A DNA stretch of 41,750 bases, from IMG/VR virus record IMGVR_UViG_3300042321_001127, positions 1 through 41,750 of that record. One strand, written 5' to 3'. A program made the position numbers and the translations under genes. Positions within the stretch are counted from its first letter, which is position 1. Every line of letters starts with the position of its first letter. Origin of the DNA: a virus. Shown here one piece after another: positions 1 to 7,266 of the stretch. The notes under the pieces were generated by a model. It was given only the letters and a program-made list of their open reading frames with translations. It searched no databases and had not been told where the DNA came from.

Positions 1-2
1 AC

Positions 3-1928
3 GATTTAGTAGACGCATTTGTATTTGACGTTGAAACAGTAGGCGATCACCGTGGAGACCCACGTCAAAATATTGTTATGTGGATTGCATTTGCAACCCA
101 CGACCGCGTAGATGTTATTCCTATGGGACACCCTAATGGTGAGTACATTAGAACAGAATACCCACTTCTTCCGTCTGCGCAAGATAGAATTATTAAGGGC
201 TTACCTTTGCGTGCTTCTGATTACAGCAAAGATGAAAAGAAAGCCAAGAAGATCTTTACAGAAGGTCCAGAACAGTTAACTCCTGGAGAAGTCTTTAAGG
301 CTCTTAAGCCTTTGTTTGCTAGTGATAAGGTAAAGATTGGCCACAATCTAAAGTTTGATTTACAGAGTGTAACCAAGTATCTTGGCACACTTCCTGCACA
401 ACCATATGCTTGCACACTCAATGCTGCATTTATTCTTAATACACAAAATCGTAACAGCCTTGGTCTAGATGACTGCCTTAAGCGTGAGTTTGATTACAAC
501 ATGGTTAAAGGTGTAGGTAAAGAAGTAGAGGTTTATTCTTTTGAGGAAGTAGCAACTTATGCTGCTCTAGACGCAGAGTGGACTTGGAAGTTGTGGAACA
601 AGTACTCGGAGCAATTAGATGTTGACAGCCTACGTGGCGTGTTTAACCTTGAGATGGATGTTTTAGATGTTATCTGTAGCATGGAGTTACGTGGTGCAGA
701 TATAGATGTAGCAGAGCTAGAAAAGCTAAAAGATAACCTAGAGTTACAACTAGAAATTACTAAGGGAGATATCTACAGTTTAGCTGGAAAAGCTTTTAAT
801 ATTAATAGTATTCCAGAAAAGCAAAAGCTTTTGTTTTCTAGTAAAAAAGAAGGCGGACGTGGACTACGCCCTAAAGTTCTTACACCAGCCGGCGAGAAGC
901 GCATGGAATCCGGCACCCCATCAACGGTATCTGACTATTCGGTATCAGAACCTGCACTAAGAATGTTTGCAGGAAAAGATGCTCTTGTAGATGCGTTTCT
1001 CAACTATTCTGATCTAAATAAGTTATTAACTACTTATGTTATTCCTTACTTAGGTGGGGATATTACACGCACCCTTCTTGGTAAATCAAAGACGGTTGCA
1101 AAGAAAAGTCTGCTTCTTGATGGACGTATCCACACAGACTTTATTCAATATGGCGCAGAGACGGGAAGATTTTCTAGTCGCAATCCAAACTTACAGAACG
1201 TGCCGGCTCCGCACACTGTAAACGGGAAAGCGATTAGAAATCTTTTCGTTGCTCCAGAGGGACACTCTCTTGTTGTTGCAGACTACTCTCAGATTGAGCC
1301 ACGAGTAATTGCATCCTTTAGCCAGGATAGAATTATGTGTGGAGCATATTTAAACGGAGAAGACATCTATACAACTGTAGGTAACACTATGGGCGTAGAT
1401 CGTAAAGCTGGAAAGCAACTTGTGTTGTCTTTGGCATATGGTGTTGGCCCTGACAAAGTTGCTGCATCCATCGGCTGTTCTGTTGCAGAGGCACGTGAAT
1501 TGTTAGATAGTTTTGTGGCTAAATTTCCTGCAGTGGCTAGATACAAGAAGCACGTAGTGACTGAGAGCCGTAGGCGTGGTCCAGTACCTTACGCATTGAC
1601 CTATATGAACAGGCGCCGTTATCTACCTGAGCTTAGATCTTCCTTGGTTTGGGAGCGTTCTAGGGCTGAAAGACAGGCGTTTAACACGGTAATCCAGGGG
1701 TCTGCAGCAGATCTCATAAAACTTGCTATGATTAGGGCACATAAACTTATACCTGAAGGGTCAAGCCTAATCTTGACTATTCACGATGAGTTGGTAACTA
1801 TCTCTCCAAATCATTTAATTGAGGAGACAGAAGCAGCTATTCGTGAAGCAATGGAAGGTATTAACGCTCTTAGCATTCCGCTATTAGCAGATGTAAAGAC
1901 TGTAACCCGTTGGGGAGAGGCTAAGTAG
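3..1928 (+). CDS. polA: DNA polymerase I, family A (5' end outside window)
   Basis: Replicative family A polymerase with a proofreading domain. The reading frame is open from the first bases of the window, so the N-terminus is missing. The first ATG, at 78, is internal because the exonuclease Exo I motif FDVET is encoded upstream of it at 24-38. Exo II (IGHNLKFD) and Exo III (YAALDAEW) follow, so the 3'-5' exonuclease looks intact. Polymerase motifs in order are TGRFSSRNPNLQNVP, motif A VADYSQIEPR, motif B RKAGKQLVLSLAYG and motif C LTIHDELV. Aligning motif B to E. coli Pol I (R754, K758, Y766) places Leu at position 762, where Phe or Tyr is common. The stop overlaps the next GTG start by one base. 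RecA and nuclease genes follow on the same strand, which fits a replication operon. Confidence 0.96.
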   Translation, partial: DLVDAFVFDVETVGDHRGDPRQNIVMWIAFATHDRVDVIPMGHPNGEYIRTEYPLLPSAQDRIIKGLPLRASDYSKDEKKAKKIFTEGPEQLTPGEVFKALKPLFASDKVKIGHNLKFDLQSVTKYLGTLPAQPYACTLNAAFILNTQNRNSLGLDDCLKREFDYNMVKGVGKEVEVYSFEEVATYAALDAEWTWKLWNKYSEQLDVDSLRGVFNLEMDVLDVICSMELRGADIDVAELEKLKDNLELQLEITKGDIYSLAGKAFNINSIPEKQKLLFSSKKEGGRGLRPKVLTPAGEKRMESGTPSTVSDYSVSEPALRMFAGKDALVDAFLNYSDLNKLLTTYVIPYLGGDITRTLLGKSKTVAKKSLLLDGRIHTDFIQYGAETGRFSSRNPNLQNVPAPHTVNGKAIRNLFVAPEGHSLVVADYSQIEPRVIASFSQDRIMCGAYLNGEDIYTTVGNTMGVDRKAGKQLVLSLAYGVGPDKVAASIGCSVAEARELLDSFVAKFPAVARYKKHVVTESRRRGPVPYALTYMNRRRYLPELRSSLVWERSRAERQAFNTVIQGSAADLIKLAMIRAHKLIPEGSSLILTIHDELVTISPNHLIEETEAAIREAMEGINALSIPLLADVKTVTRWGEAK

Positions 1929-2338
1929 TGTTCCGTAGAAAAAAGAAAGACCGGATATCTGTAGAGACCGTACCTTTGCCTGTACTTATTCGTCAAGTAA
2001 TTTACGACTCAATGCTTATGCCAACAGAAGATATTGCAAACGCTTTAGGTTTGCCGCCAATTTCTGATGAAGTTGCTGATATGGAAGAACAAGCAAGTGA
2101 AGAACGTTTAGAACGTTTTGCTAGCCTTATTCCATTTATAGATTCTCACGCCGACATGATGTCTAAGATTGCTACCTCAGCGTATTTGTTAGAAGAGTCT
2201 GATGAGGAAGCAAAAATTAAAGTAGATGAGGTAGCGGATTTAACTAAGTTGTTTAGGTTAGTTGCTTTGTCATCTTCTTTATCTTGTGTTTCAACATTGT
2301 TTAACTTAGGGCTAGTAGAAATGGTAGATTATGAGTAG
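1928..2338 (+). CDS. Hypothetical protein downstream of the polymerase
   Basis: A 136-aa protein starting at GTG, which overlaps the polymerase stop codon by one base. A GGGGAGAGG stretch just upstream serves as ribosome-binding site. The N-terminus is basic (MFRRKKKDR). The rest is acidic and helical with no motif I recognise. The tight coupling suggests co-translation with the polymerase, but no function can be assigned. Confidence 0.8.
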   Translation: MFRRKKKDRISVETVPLPVLIRQVIYDSMLMPTEDIANALGLPPISDEVADMEEQASEERLERFASLIPFIDSHADMMSKIATSAYLLEESDEEAKIKVDEVADLTKLFRLVALSSSLSCVSTLFNLGLVEMVDYE

Positions 2339-2717
2339 TAACGATTGGTGGGCAAATAAACTTGGCACTAAAGGTACAGGAGTTTCAACTCCTGCTACAG
2401 GTCCTCTACCAGGAAATGTGTACAAGGCAACTACAAACCAACCTACAGTACGTGTAGATTATGATCCTGAACAAGATCAACTAGTAAGCAAGGCTGTAAG
2501 TTCACGTAGCTCAGCTACCTGCCCAAATTGTATGTCTGGTAATTATTTTGCACCACAAGGTACAGAGCGTATGCGTTGCTACGACTGCGGGTACCCTGTT
2601 ATACAGTCTGCTACTGGAAGTGGACTTCCAAGTTCCTCTTCAGGACCAGCAACACCTAGTAAACAAGTAGGTACATCAGGATTTAATCCAACAACAATCG
2701 TAGATAGGATAGGATAA
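2331..2717 (+). CDS. Zinc-ribbon protein with disordered flanks
   Basis: A 128-aa protein overlapping the previous gene by 8 nt. The centre holds a zinc ribbon, CPNC followed about 17 residues later by CYDCG. Both flanks are rich in Ser, Thr, Pro and Gly and look disordered. It sits between polymerase and RecA genes, so a nucleic-acid role is plausible, but that is inference. The stop overlaps the RecA start as TAATG. Confidence 0.8.
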   Translation: MSSNDWWANKLGTKGTGVSTPATGPLPGNVYKATTNQPTVRVDYDPEQDQLVSKAVSSRSSATCPNCMSGNYFAPQGTERMRCYDCGYPVIQSATGSGLPSSSSGPATPSKQVGTSGFNPTTIVDRIG

Positions 2718-3775
2718 TGGCAGTTATTAACGCAGAGGCACTGAAAGTAGTCGCTCAATTAAACAAGAAGTATGGTGCAAATACCGTAGTTGCTGCTAAT
2801 AACGTTGTAACAACCCAGCGTATCACTACAGGTTCTTTAACGTTAGACGTTGTCCTAGGTGGGGGATGGCCTATGAATCGTTGGGTAGAGTTAGTGGGTG
2901 AGGCATCACATGGTAAGACAGCTCTTGCCCTAAGAACTATTGCTGCTAATCAAAAAGTAAACCCAAATTTTACTGCTGTATGGATTGCTGCAGAGGATTT
3001 TGATTCAAAGTACGCCGAGCTCTGTGGCGTTGTAACTGAGCGAGTTATCCTTGTTGAGACTAATAGTATGGAGAATGCGTATGAAGCGGTTATTAAATTT
3101 ATGGAAAGCAAAGCTGTGGATATGGTCGTTATTGATTCTCTTCCTGCCTTGGTTCCTGGAGCAGAGGATGAGAAAGAAATGGATGAATTCACCGTTGGAC
3201 GAGGGGCCCTCATCACCAACAAGTTCTTCCGAAAAGTAGCGTCAGCTACTAAAAGAGATTTGATTGAATCAGAACGTCCAGTATTGGGCATGATGATCAA
3301 TCAATACCGTATGAAGATCGGCGTTATGCACGGCGATCCTCGTACTACTCCAGGTGGTCTTGGTAAAGATTATGCGTATAGCGTTCGTTGTGAAGTAAAG
3401 CGTGACGAATGGCTAGAGGTGGGCACTGGACAGGATAAGCGCCGTGTGGGGCAAACAATCCGCGTCCGCACAATTAAGAACAAGACCTATCCACCACAGC
3501 AGACAGCCTACCTCGACTTCTACTTCTCTGACGGAGGACCAGTTGACGCTGGGGGTTATGATTCCGGTAAGGAAATTGTTGCCCTATCCATCCTCAACGG
3601 AATTGTAGATCGTCGTGGTGGCTGGATGTACTATAACGACCGTAAGTGGCAGGGATCGCAGGCTCTTATTGATTCTCTTCGTGAAGAAGTTGATCTAAGA
3701 TCTGAGCTCACTGCTGCAGTAATGGATACATTAAAGTCTGCTCCAGTATTGATGCTAAGTACAGATGAAGAGTGA
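2717..3775 (+). CDS. recA: RecA-like recombinase
   Basis: ATP-dependent strand-exchange protein for recombination and recombination-dependent replication. The 352-aa length matches bacterial RecA. Walker A is GEASHGKT at residues 61-68 and Walker B is VDMVVIDS at about 134-141. AAEDFDSKYAELCGV matches the RecA segment that carries the catalytic Glu. Further on, RPVLGMMINQYRMKIGVMHG and TTPGGLG resemble the DNA-binding L1/L2 region. The start overlaps the upstream stop by TAATG. Context (polymerase, nucleases) supports a replication and recombination module. A phage RecA/UvsX-like protein is an alternative name for the same role. Confidence 0.93.
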   Translation: MAVINAEALKVVAQLNKKYGANTVVAANNVVTTQRITTGSLTLDVVLGGGWPMNRWVELVGEASHGKTALALRTIAANQKVNPNFTAVWIAAEDFDSKYAELCGVVTERVILVETNSMENAYEAVIKFMESKAVDMVVIDSLPALVPGAEDEKEMDEFTVGRGALITNKFFRKVASATKRDLIESERPVLGMMINQYRMKIGVMHGDPRTTPGGLGKDYAYSVRCEVKRDEWLEVGTGQDKRRVGQTIRVRTIKNKTYPPQQTAYLDFYFSDGGPVDAGGYDSGKEIVALSILNGIVDRRGGWMYYNDRKWQGSQALIDSLREEVDLRSELTAAVMDTLKSAPVLMLSTDEE

Positions 3776-4082
3776 AGGACAAAAACAATCGTTAAAGCAT
3801 GAAAAACGATTGCAAAAGATTACGGGTGGCCAGCGCAGTGCTGCCTCCGGAGCTTTTTGGTCACGTAAGGGTGACGTTAGAGATGACGAACTCCTTATTG
3901 AACATAAGTGGACCGGTAAGAAATCTGTGACTATTAAGTCAGAGGTTTTAAAAAAAATTACAACCGAAGCAATTTTAGACAGTCGCAAGCCTGTGCTAGG
4001 GTTGCACCTTGATGGTGAGAATTACGTCGTTCTATTAGAGGAGGATTTCTTTGAATTACGTAATTCAATAAGAGGTGAATAG
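3765..4082 (+). CDS. Small PD-(D/E)XK nuclease, possible Holliday-junction resolvase
   Basis: A 105-aa protein overlapping the recA end by 11 nt. SGAFWSRKGDVRDDELLIEHK fits the compact PD-(D/E)XK nuclease pattern: Asp37, then Glu46-x-Lys48. The last third, with VLGLHLDGENYVVLLEEDFF, resembles the strand-helix end of small resolvase-like folds. Linkage to recA suggests cleavage of recombination intermediates. No other metal ligand can be confirmed by eye, so the family call is an inference. Its stop overlaps the GTG start of the whiB-like gene. Confidence 0.65.
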   Translation: MKSEGQKQSLKHEKRLQKITGGQRSAASGAFWSRKGDVRDDELLIEHKWTGKKSVTIKSEVLKKITTEAILDSRKPVLGLHLDGENYVVLLEEDFFELRNSIRGE

Positions 4083-4429
4083 TGCGTTATAGTGATGACC
4101 CGGCCTGGACTTGGCGATATGAAGCTAAGTGTAGAGGGGTAGACACAGAGTTGTTTTTCCCACCACGGGATAAAGAATTGTATAAGCCAATAGCAGATGC
4201 TGCAAAGGCAATCTGTTGGGGCAAGGACGGGCAACCAGCTTGCCCGGTTCGCAAAGAATGCCTTAAAGAGGCTATACTTAATGATGAACAGCATGGAATT
4301 TTTGGTGGCATGTCCCACAGAGAACGTAATGCAGCACGTCGTAAGTATGAGAAAAAAGGTTTAACTTTAAACCAATGGCTTGAGAAAGAGGGTATGAAAT
4401 ATGGCAAAACCGAGGACTCTAGAGAGTAA
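4082..4429 (+). CDS. whiB: WhiB-like iron-sulfur transcription factor with altered Cys spacing
   Basis: WhiB proteins are actinobacterial regulators that bind a 4Fe-4S cluster and the main sigma factor. This 115-aa protein has the family layout: Cys17, the FFPP segment (25-28), a Cys cluster at 45, 54 and 60, the turn GIFGGMS (usually G-[VI]-W-G-G) and a basic tail (HRERNAARRKYEKK). The middle pair is Cys45-x8-Cys54 instead of the usual C-x2-C. The start is GTG overlapping the upstream stop. Phage WhiB proteins are known in mycobacteriophages (for example WhiBTM4), where they act on the host WhiB2 regulon. This member supports an actinobacterial host. Confidence 0.87.
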   Translation: MRYSDDPAWTWRYEAKCRGVDTELFFPPRDKELYKPIADAAKAICWGKDGQPACPVRKECLKEAILNDEQHGIFGGMSHRERNAARRKYEKKGLTLNQWLEKEGMKYGKTEDSRE

Positions 4430-5264
4430 AGAACTTAAAAAGTTTCTTAGCACAAGTAAAAGAGAAACACGGTTGATGGGTGCTATAGAGCGTCATGTTC
4501 TATCTAAGCCCTTTGATTCCCGCAATATGGAGGTCATACACCCTTCTGATATTATTAAACCGGAGTGGTGTGCGTTAGCTCAATACCATGCACTTCTTGG
4601 TAACTATAAAGAGGTGCGTGAAAAGCCTGCTCTACGCCTAGCATCTATCTTTGCTGAAGGTCATACTATCCATGCTAAGTGGCAAAATTGGTTAAAAGAA
4701 ATGGGTGTTCTATACGGCAAGTGGTCAGACTCTACAGGTACTTCTTGGGCCGTGTCTAAAGATGTACATAAGAGTGTGGACTACGCCGAAGTACCGCTAC
4801 GCAGTGCTAAGCATAAAATAAGCGGACACGCTGATGGTTGGGTGAAAGGTCTTGGAGACGATTTCCTAATTGAGATTAAGTCTGTTGGTGTAGGTACTCT
4901 ACGTTTTGAAGCTCCTGCGTTACTTGCGCAATCAGACAATGATCTAGAAAAAGCCTGGAAAAATATTAAAACACCTTTTCGTTCTCACCTTTTGCAGGGC
5001 CAGGTATACCTACATCTTTGCCACCTAATGGTAGAAGAAGGCTTACTTCCTAATGCCCCTAAAGAAATTGTATTTATCTATGAACTTAAAGCCAATCAAG
5101 ACTATAAGGAATTTGTAGTACAATACAACCCAGAGTTTACACAAGAAATTTTTGACAAGGCACTAGATGTAGCTTGGGCCGTAGACAATAACCGCCCACC
5201 AGTTTGTAGTATTAATTCTGTAAATGGCTGTGAACGATGCGCACCATTCAAGGAGGAAAAATGA
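4401..5264 (+). CDS. Cas4/RecB-like PD-(D/E)XK exonuclease with Fe-S type cysteines
   Basis: A 287-aa nuclease candidate. The core reads GHADGWVKG (Asp145) then FLIEIKS (Glu158-x-Lys160), the PD-(D/E)XK pattern of the RecB family, with an upstream EGHTIH helix (about 86-91) where the RecB/Cas4 His lies. Cys57 plus the C-terminal set Cys269, Cys277 and Cys280 has the spacing seen in AddB/Cas4 nucleases that hold a 4Fe-4S cluster. Probable role: resection of DNA ends alongside the RecA-like protein. It overlaps the whiB-like gene by 29 nt, and its stop overlaps the next start as ATGA. No cas1/cas2 genes or CRISPR repeats are nearby, so a CRISPR role is not implied. Confidence 0.83.
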   Translation: MAKPRTLESKELKKFLSTSKRETRLMGAIERHVLSKPFDSRNMEVIHPSDIIKPEWCALAQYHALLGNYKEVREKPALRLASIFAEGHTIHAKWQNWLKEMGVLYGKWSDSTGTSWAVSKDVHKSVDYAEVPLRSAKHKISGHADGWVKGLGDDFLIEIKSVGVGTLRFEAPALLAQSDNDLEKAWKNIKTPFRSHLLQGQVYLHLCHLMVEEGLLPNAPKEIVFIYELKANQDYKEFVVQYNPEFTQEIFDKALDVAWAVDNNRPPVCSINSVNGCERCAPFKEEK

Positions 5265-5743
5265 GCATAAGCAGAGATGTACTAGCATCACTAAACGAGC
5301 TAGGTTTTTCACTTACCGTCAAGCCAGAATATGATATCCCTGTACTTCCTAGAGATATTACAGAGCTAGATGACGAAGGTCTTATGGATTTGTTTGTTCA
5401 GTTTACCCAGTGGAATGATCATCTATCTGGCGCACAGGCTCTATCTATTATCAATGAGAGAGAAGCACAACGAAACCTGGACAACGCAGAAGCAGCTAGT
5501 ATGCTTAGCAACTGGACTGGTGCAAAAGGTGACCGTATTACGTTAATTAAGGCGCAGATCGCATCTAGCAAAGATATCCAAGATCTACAGCATGAGTTAG
5601 ACATTAAGTACGCTTTTCGTAAACTAATTGAAACCAGAACTCTCAATGTCGAGAGAGACTCACAAGTTGTATCTCGTGAGCTTACTCGACGTACATCAGA
5701 TGGTGGTGGAATGAGATCAAGAACTAGGAGATTCAACACATGA
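5261..5743 (+). CDS. Hypothetical protein in the recombination block
   Basis: 160 aa when started at the ATG at 5261, which follows AAGGAGG with 5-nt spacing and overlaps the upstream TGA (ATGA). An earlier in-frame ATG at 5237 lies before that ribosome-binding site and is less likely. The protein is charged and helical (residues 40-145 could form coiled coil), with a basic C-terminus (RSRTRR). I recognise no family. Gene coupling suggests a partner of the nuclease or RecA-like protein. Confidence 0.78.
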   Translation: MSISRDVLASLNELGFSLTVKPEYDIPVLPRDITELDDEGLMDLFVQFTQWNDHLSGAQALSIINEREAQRNLDNAEAASMLSNWTGAKGDRITLIKAQIASSKDIQDLQHELDIKYAFRKLIETRTLNVERDSQVVSRELTRRTSDGGGMRSRTRRFNT

Positions 5744-5886
5744 CCTGGGAACAACTACAGTTATTTACAGATGAAGAGGTTGGTATTAAGCACGTAGAAA
5801 AGACGTGGAAGTACCGTGAAGAAGAACTGCGTAAGCAGATTGCAAAAGAAGTGTGGGAGGCAATCACAGGGGAGCCTCATGCCTAG
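5740..5886 (+). CDS. Small charged hypothetical protein (48 aa)
   Basis: A short ORF starting MTWEQLQLFTDEEVG and ending EAITGEPHA. Its ATG overlaps the previous stop (ATGA), and its end overlaps the next gene by 8 nt. This coupling on both sides is the main support. The central part is one Lys/Glu-rich helix. The upstream gene's tail provides an AGGAG-like sequence. Confidence 0.6.
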   Translation: MTWEQLQLFTDEEVGIKHVEKTWKYREEELRKQIAKEVWEAITGEPHA

Positions 5887-6226
5887 TCAGAGTAGGAAAC
5901 ATCGTGGATATAGATCACAAAAAGTTGTGGCAAATTACTTGGCGGAAAATGGGTTTCCATTTGCTGAGAGCACTGGTGCTGGTCGTAGTGGTACTGATGT
6001 TACTGGAACAATCGGGATTGACTGGGAAGTAAAAGCACGCAAGGATTTTAATCCTAGCGCCGTAATAAAGCAGTTAAAGGAACGTCATAATGGAAAAGAC
6101 TTACCTGTAGCTGTACTGCGCTTAAACGGGCAGGGAGAGGCCTCTATTGGGGAATGGGTGACACTCCTTAGACTAGAAGATTTTGTTTCTCTACTTAGGG
6201 CAGCGGGATACGGAGATACACCGTAA
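5879..6226 (+). CDS. PD-(D/E)XK nuclease, Holliday-junction-resolvase-like
   Basis: 115 aa from the ATG at 5879, preceded by AGGGGAG. Upstream in-frame codons would run through the previous small gene and lack a ribosome-binding site. The sequence starts with a basic helix (SRKHRGYRSQKVVANYL), then GAGRSGTDVTG (Asp40) and IDWEVKARKDF (Glu50-x-Lys52), followed by KQLKER and a hydrophobic strand. This is the order found in archaeal Hjc/VRR-Nuc-like resolvases and in proteins annotated as resolvases in actinophages. It is the second small PD-(D/E)XK gene in the block, so division of labour with the protein at 3765 is unclear. Confidence 0.72.
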   Translation: MPSQSRKHRGYRSQKVVANYLAENGFPFAESTGAGRSGTDVTGTIGIDWEVKARKDFNPSAVIKQLKERHNGKDLPVAVLRLNGQGEASIGEWVTLLRLEDFVSLLRAAGYGDTP

Positions 6227-6277
6227 TATAGTCTATTAGGTGGGCGATCATAAATCGAACCTAAAGGACTACAAACC

Positions 6278-6559
6278 GTGACCGAACAAGAACAAGAAGA
6301 ACAATTCTTACGTGTAAGTGCCGGATCTAATGCACAAGCCGTAGGATCAGCTATTGCACACGCTCTATATGAAAAGCCGCAGGTTAAACTGCGGGCTGTA
6401 GGAGCATCTGCAGTAAATCAGGCAGTAAAGGCAATTGCAATTGCAAGAGGCTATGTGGCCCCAAGAGGACTGGATCTGACATGCAGACCAGGCTTCACCA
6501 CAGTAGAGTCTCGTGATGGCAGTATTTCTGCGATAGTCTTTACTATCTCAGTAAATTAA
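6278..6559 (+). CDS. SpoVS-like (stage V sporulation protein S family) protein
   Basis: A 93-aa protein from GTG, preceded by AAAGGA. It matches the SpoVS pattern over nearly the whole length: LRVSAGSNAQAVGSAIAHAL, then VGASAVNQAVKAIAIARGYV, then GLDLTCRPGF and a final strand with AIVFTISV. In Bacillus, SpoVS affects sporulation and septum formation. The fold is an Alba-like dimer with a proposed nucleic-acid-binding role. Its use by a phage is unknown; a DNA/RNA-binding or host-development role is inference. The 51-nt gap before it is the first sizeable one in the operon. Confidence 0.88.
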   Translation: MTEQEQEEQFLRVSAGSNAQAVGSAIAHALYEKPQVKLRAVGASAVNQAVKAIAIARGYVAPRGLDLTCRPGFTTVESRDGSISAIVFTISVN

Positions 6560-6602
6560 TATATCATTTATACCGAGAGATCTCTAACAGTTAGGTATCA
6601 AA

Positions 6603-6962
6603 ATGGCAAAATCAGATCAAGACGCAGCTCTAGCAGGTATGGCCGCACAAGGTCGTACCCCAATGGGTAAAGAAGGAATTAAGTTTACTTCTCCTTCTGC
6701 TTCACCAGAGGCAGGTACTCTTGTACCTAAGAAGAACACTGCAGCTGGCGACCCAACCGCTATGGGAACAAAGGCAAATCGTGTAAACGAGCCTATTGCA
6801 CCTGGTGGAGAACGCAAGGGCGGTGCGTATTCAATCAAGGCTTCTTACATGAAGCCTACAGATCCAGCAGCAGGTTTAACACAGGCTAATGGACGTATCG
6901 TGTCACCATCAGTGGTTCGAAGCACACAAAGCTTTGGCCAAGGAGTTGGCACTTCTTACTAA
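6603..6962 (+). CDS. Low-complexity hypothetical protein before a terminator
   Basis: A 119-aa protein rich in Ala, Gly, Pro, Ser and Lys. It has no predicted core, so it is probably disordered or a small virion-associated protein. No clear Shine-Dalgarno lies upstream (TTAGGTATCAAAATG). It is the last gene of the first + strand block and is followed by a 15-bp perfect hairpin. Codon use resembles its neighbours. Function unknown. Confidence 0.7.
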   Translation: MAKSDQDAALAGMAAQGRTPMGKEGIKFTSPSASPEAGTLVPKKNTAAGDPTAMGTKANRVNEPIAPGGERKGGAYSIKASYMKPTDPAAGLTQANGRIVSPSVVRSTQSFGQGVGTSY

Positions 6963-6975
6963 ATTGTAGTAGAAT

Positions 6976-7011
6976 AATAATAGAGGCTTATTAATTTAAG
7001 CCTCTATTATT
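6976..7011 (+). terminator. Hairpin terminator after the replication block
   Basis: Perfect 15-bp inverted repeat, 6976-6990 with 6997-7011, around a TTAATT loop. The centre is GC-rich (AGAGGCTTA) and the outer part AT-rich. Only a short T stretch follows, so termination could be weak or the hairpin could be a processing site. Confidence 0.7.
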
Positions 7012-7026
7012 TACTTTGGAGGCGCA

Positions 7027-7266
7027 ATGAGTTTAGATGCTTTGTATAGTGAAGCAAAAGAAAAAAATACCTTTGTAGCAGGCAAATGTGTAGTTGGTGC
7101 CTGGTCTATTTCCCTTGACGAAAACAATCGCACAGCTTTTGAAAATTCTTTAAACGATGACGATTTCTCAACTAGAAGCCTTCATAGTTTGTACAAATCT
7201 GCAGGTGCAACATTCGGTATAACGTCGCTCAAAGAGCACAGAAATGGGAACTGTTCATGTCGCTAG
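7027..7266 (+). CDS. Small hypothetical protein paired with the metallophosphoesterase
   Basis: 79 aa with GGAGG at 7-nt spacing. The C-terminal segment GATFGITSLKEHRNGNCSC looks like a short helix-turn-helix-type tail with two cysteines. It overlaps the downstream metallophosphoesterase gene by 10 nt, so the two are probably translated together. DNA binding is only a guess. Confidence 0.72.
   Translation: MSLDALYSEAKEKNTFVAGKCVVGAWSISLDENNRTAFENSLNDDDFSTRSLHSLYKSAGATFGITSLKEHRNGNCSCR

Noticed and set aside
78-80. ATG at 78 as polymerase start
   Set aside because: The frame is open to the window edge and encodes the Exo I motif upstream, so the true start lies outside.
2950-3300. 116-aa ORF on the - strand opposite recA
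   Set aside because: Lies wholly within the well-supported recA gene and has no recognisable motif or ribosome-binding site.
4401-5264. CRISPR adaptation (Cas4) locus
   Set aside because: No cas1/cas2 and no repeat array nearby; phage RecB/Cas4-like nucleases commonly act in recombination.
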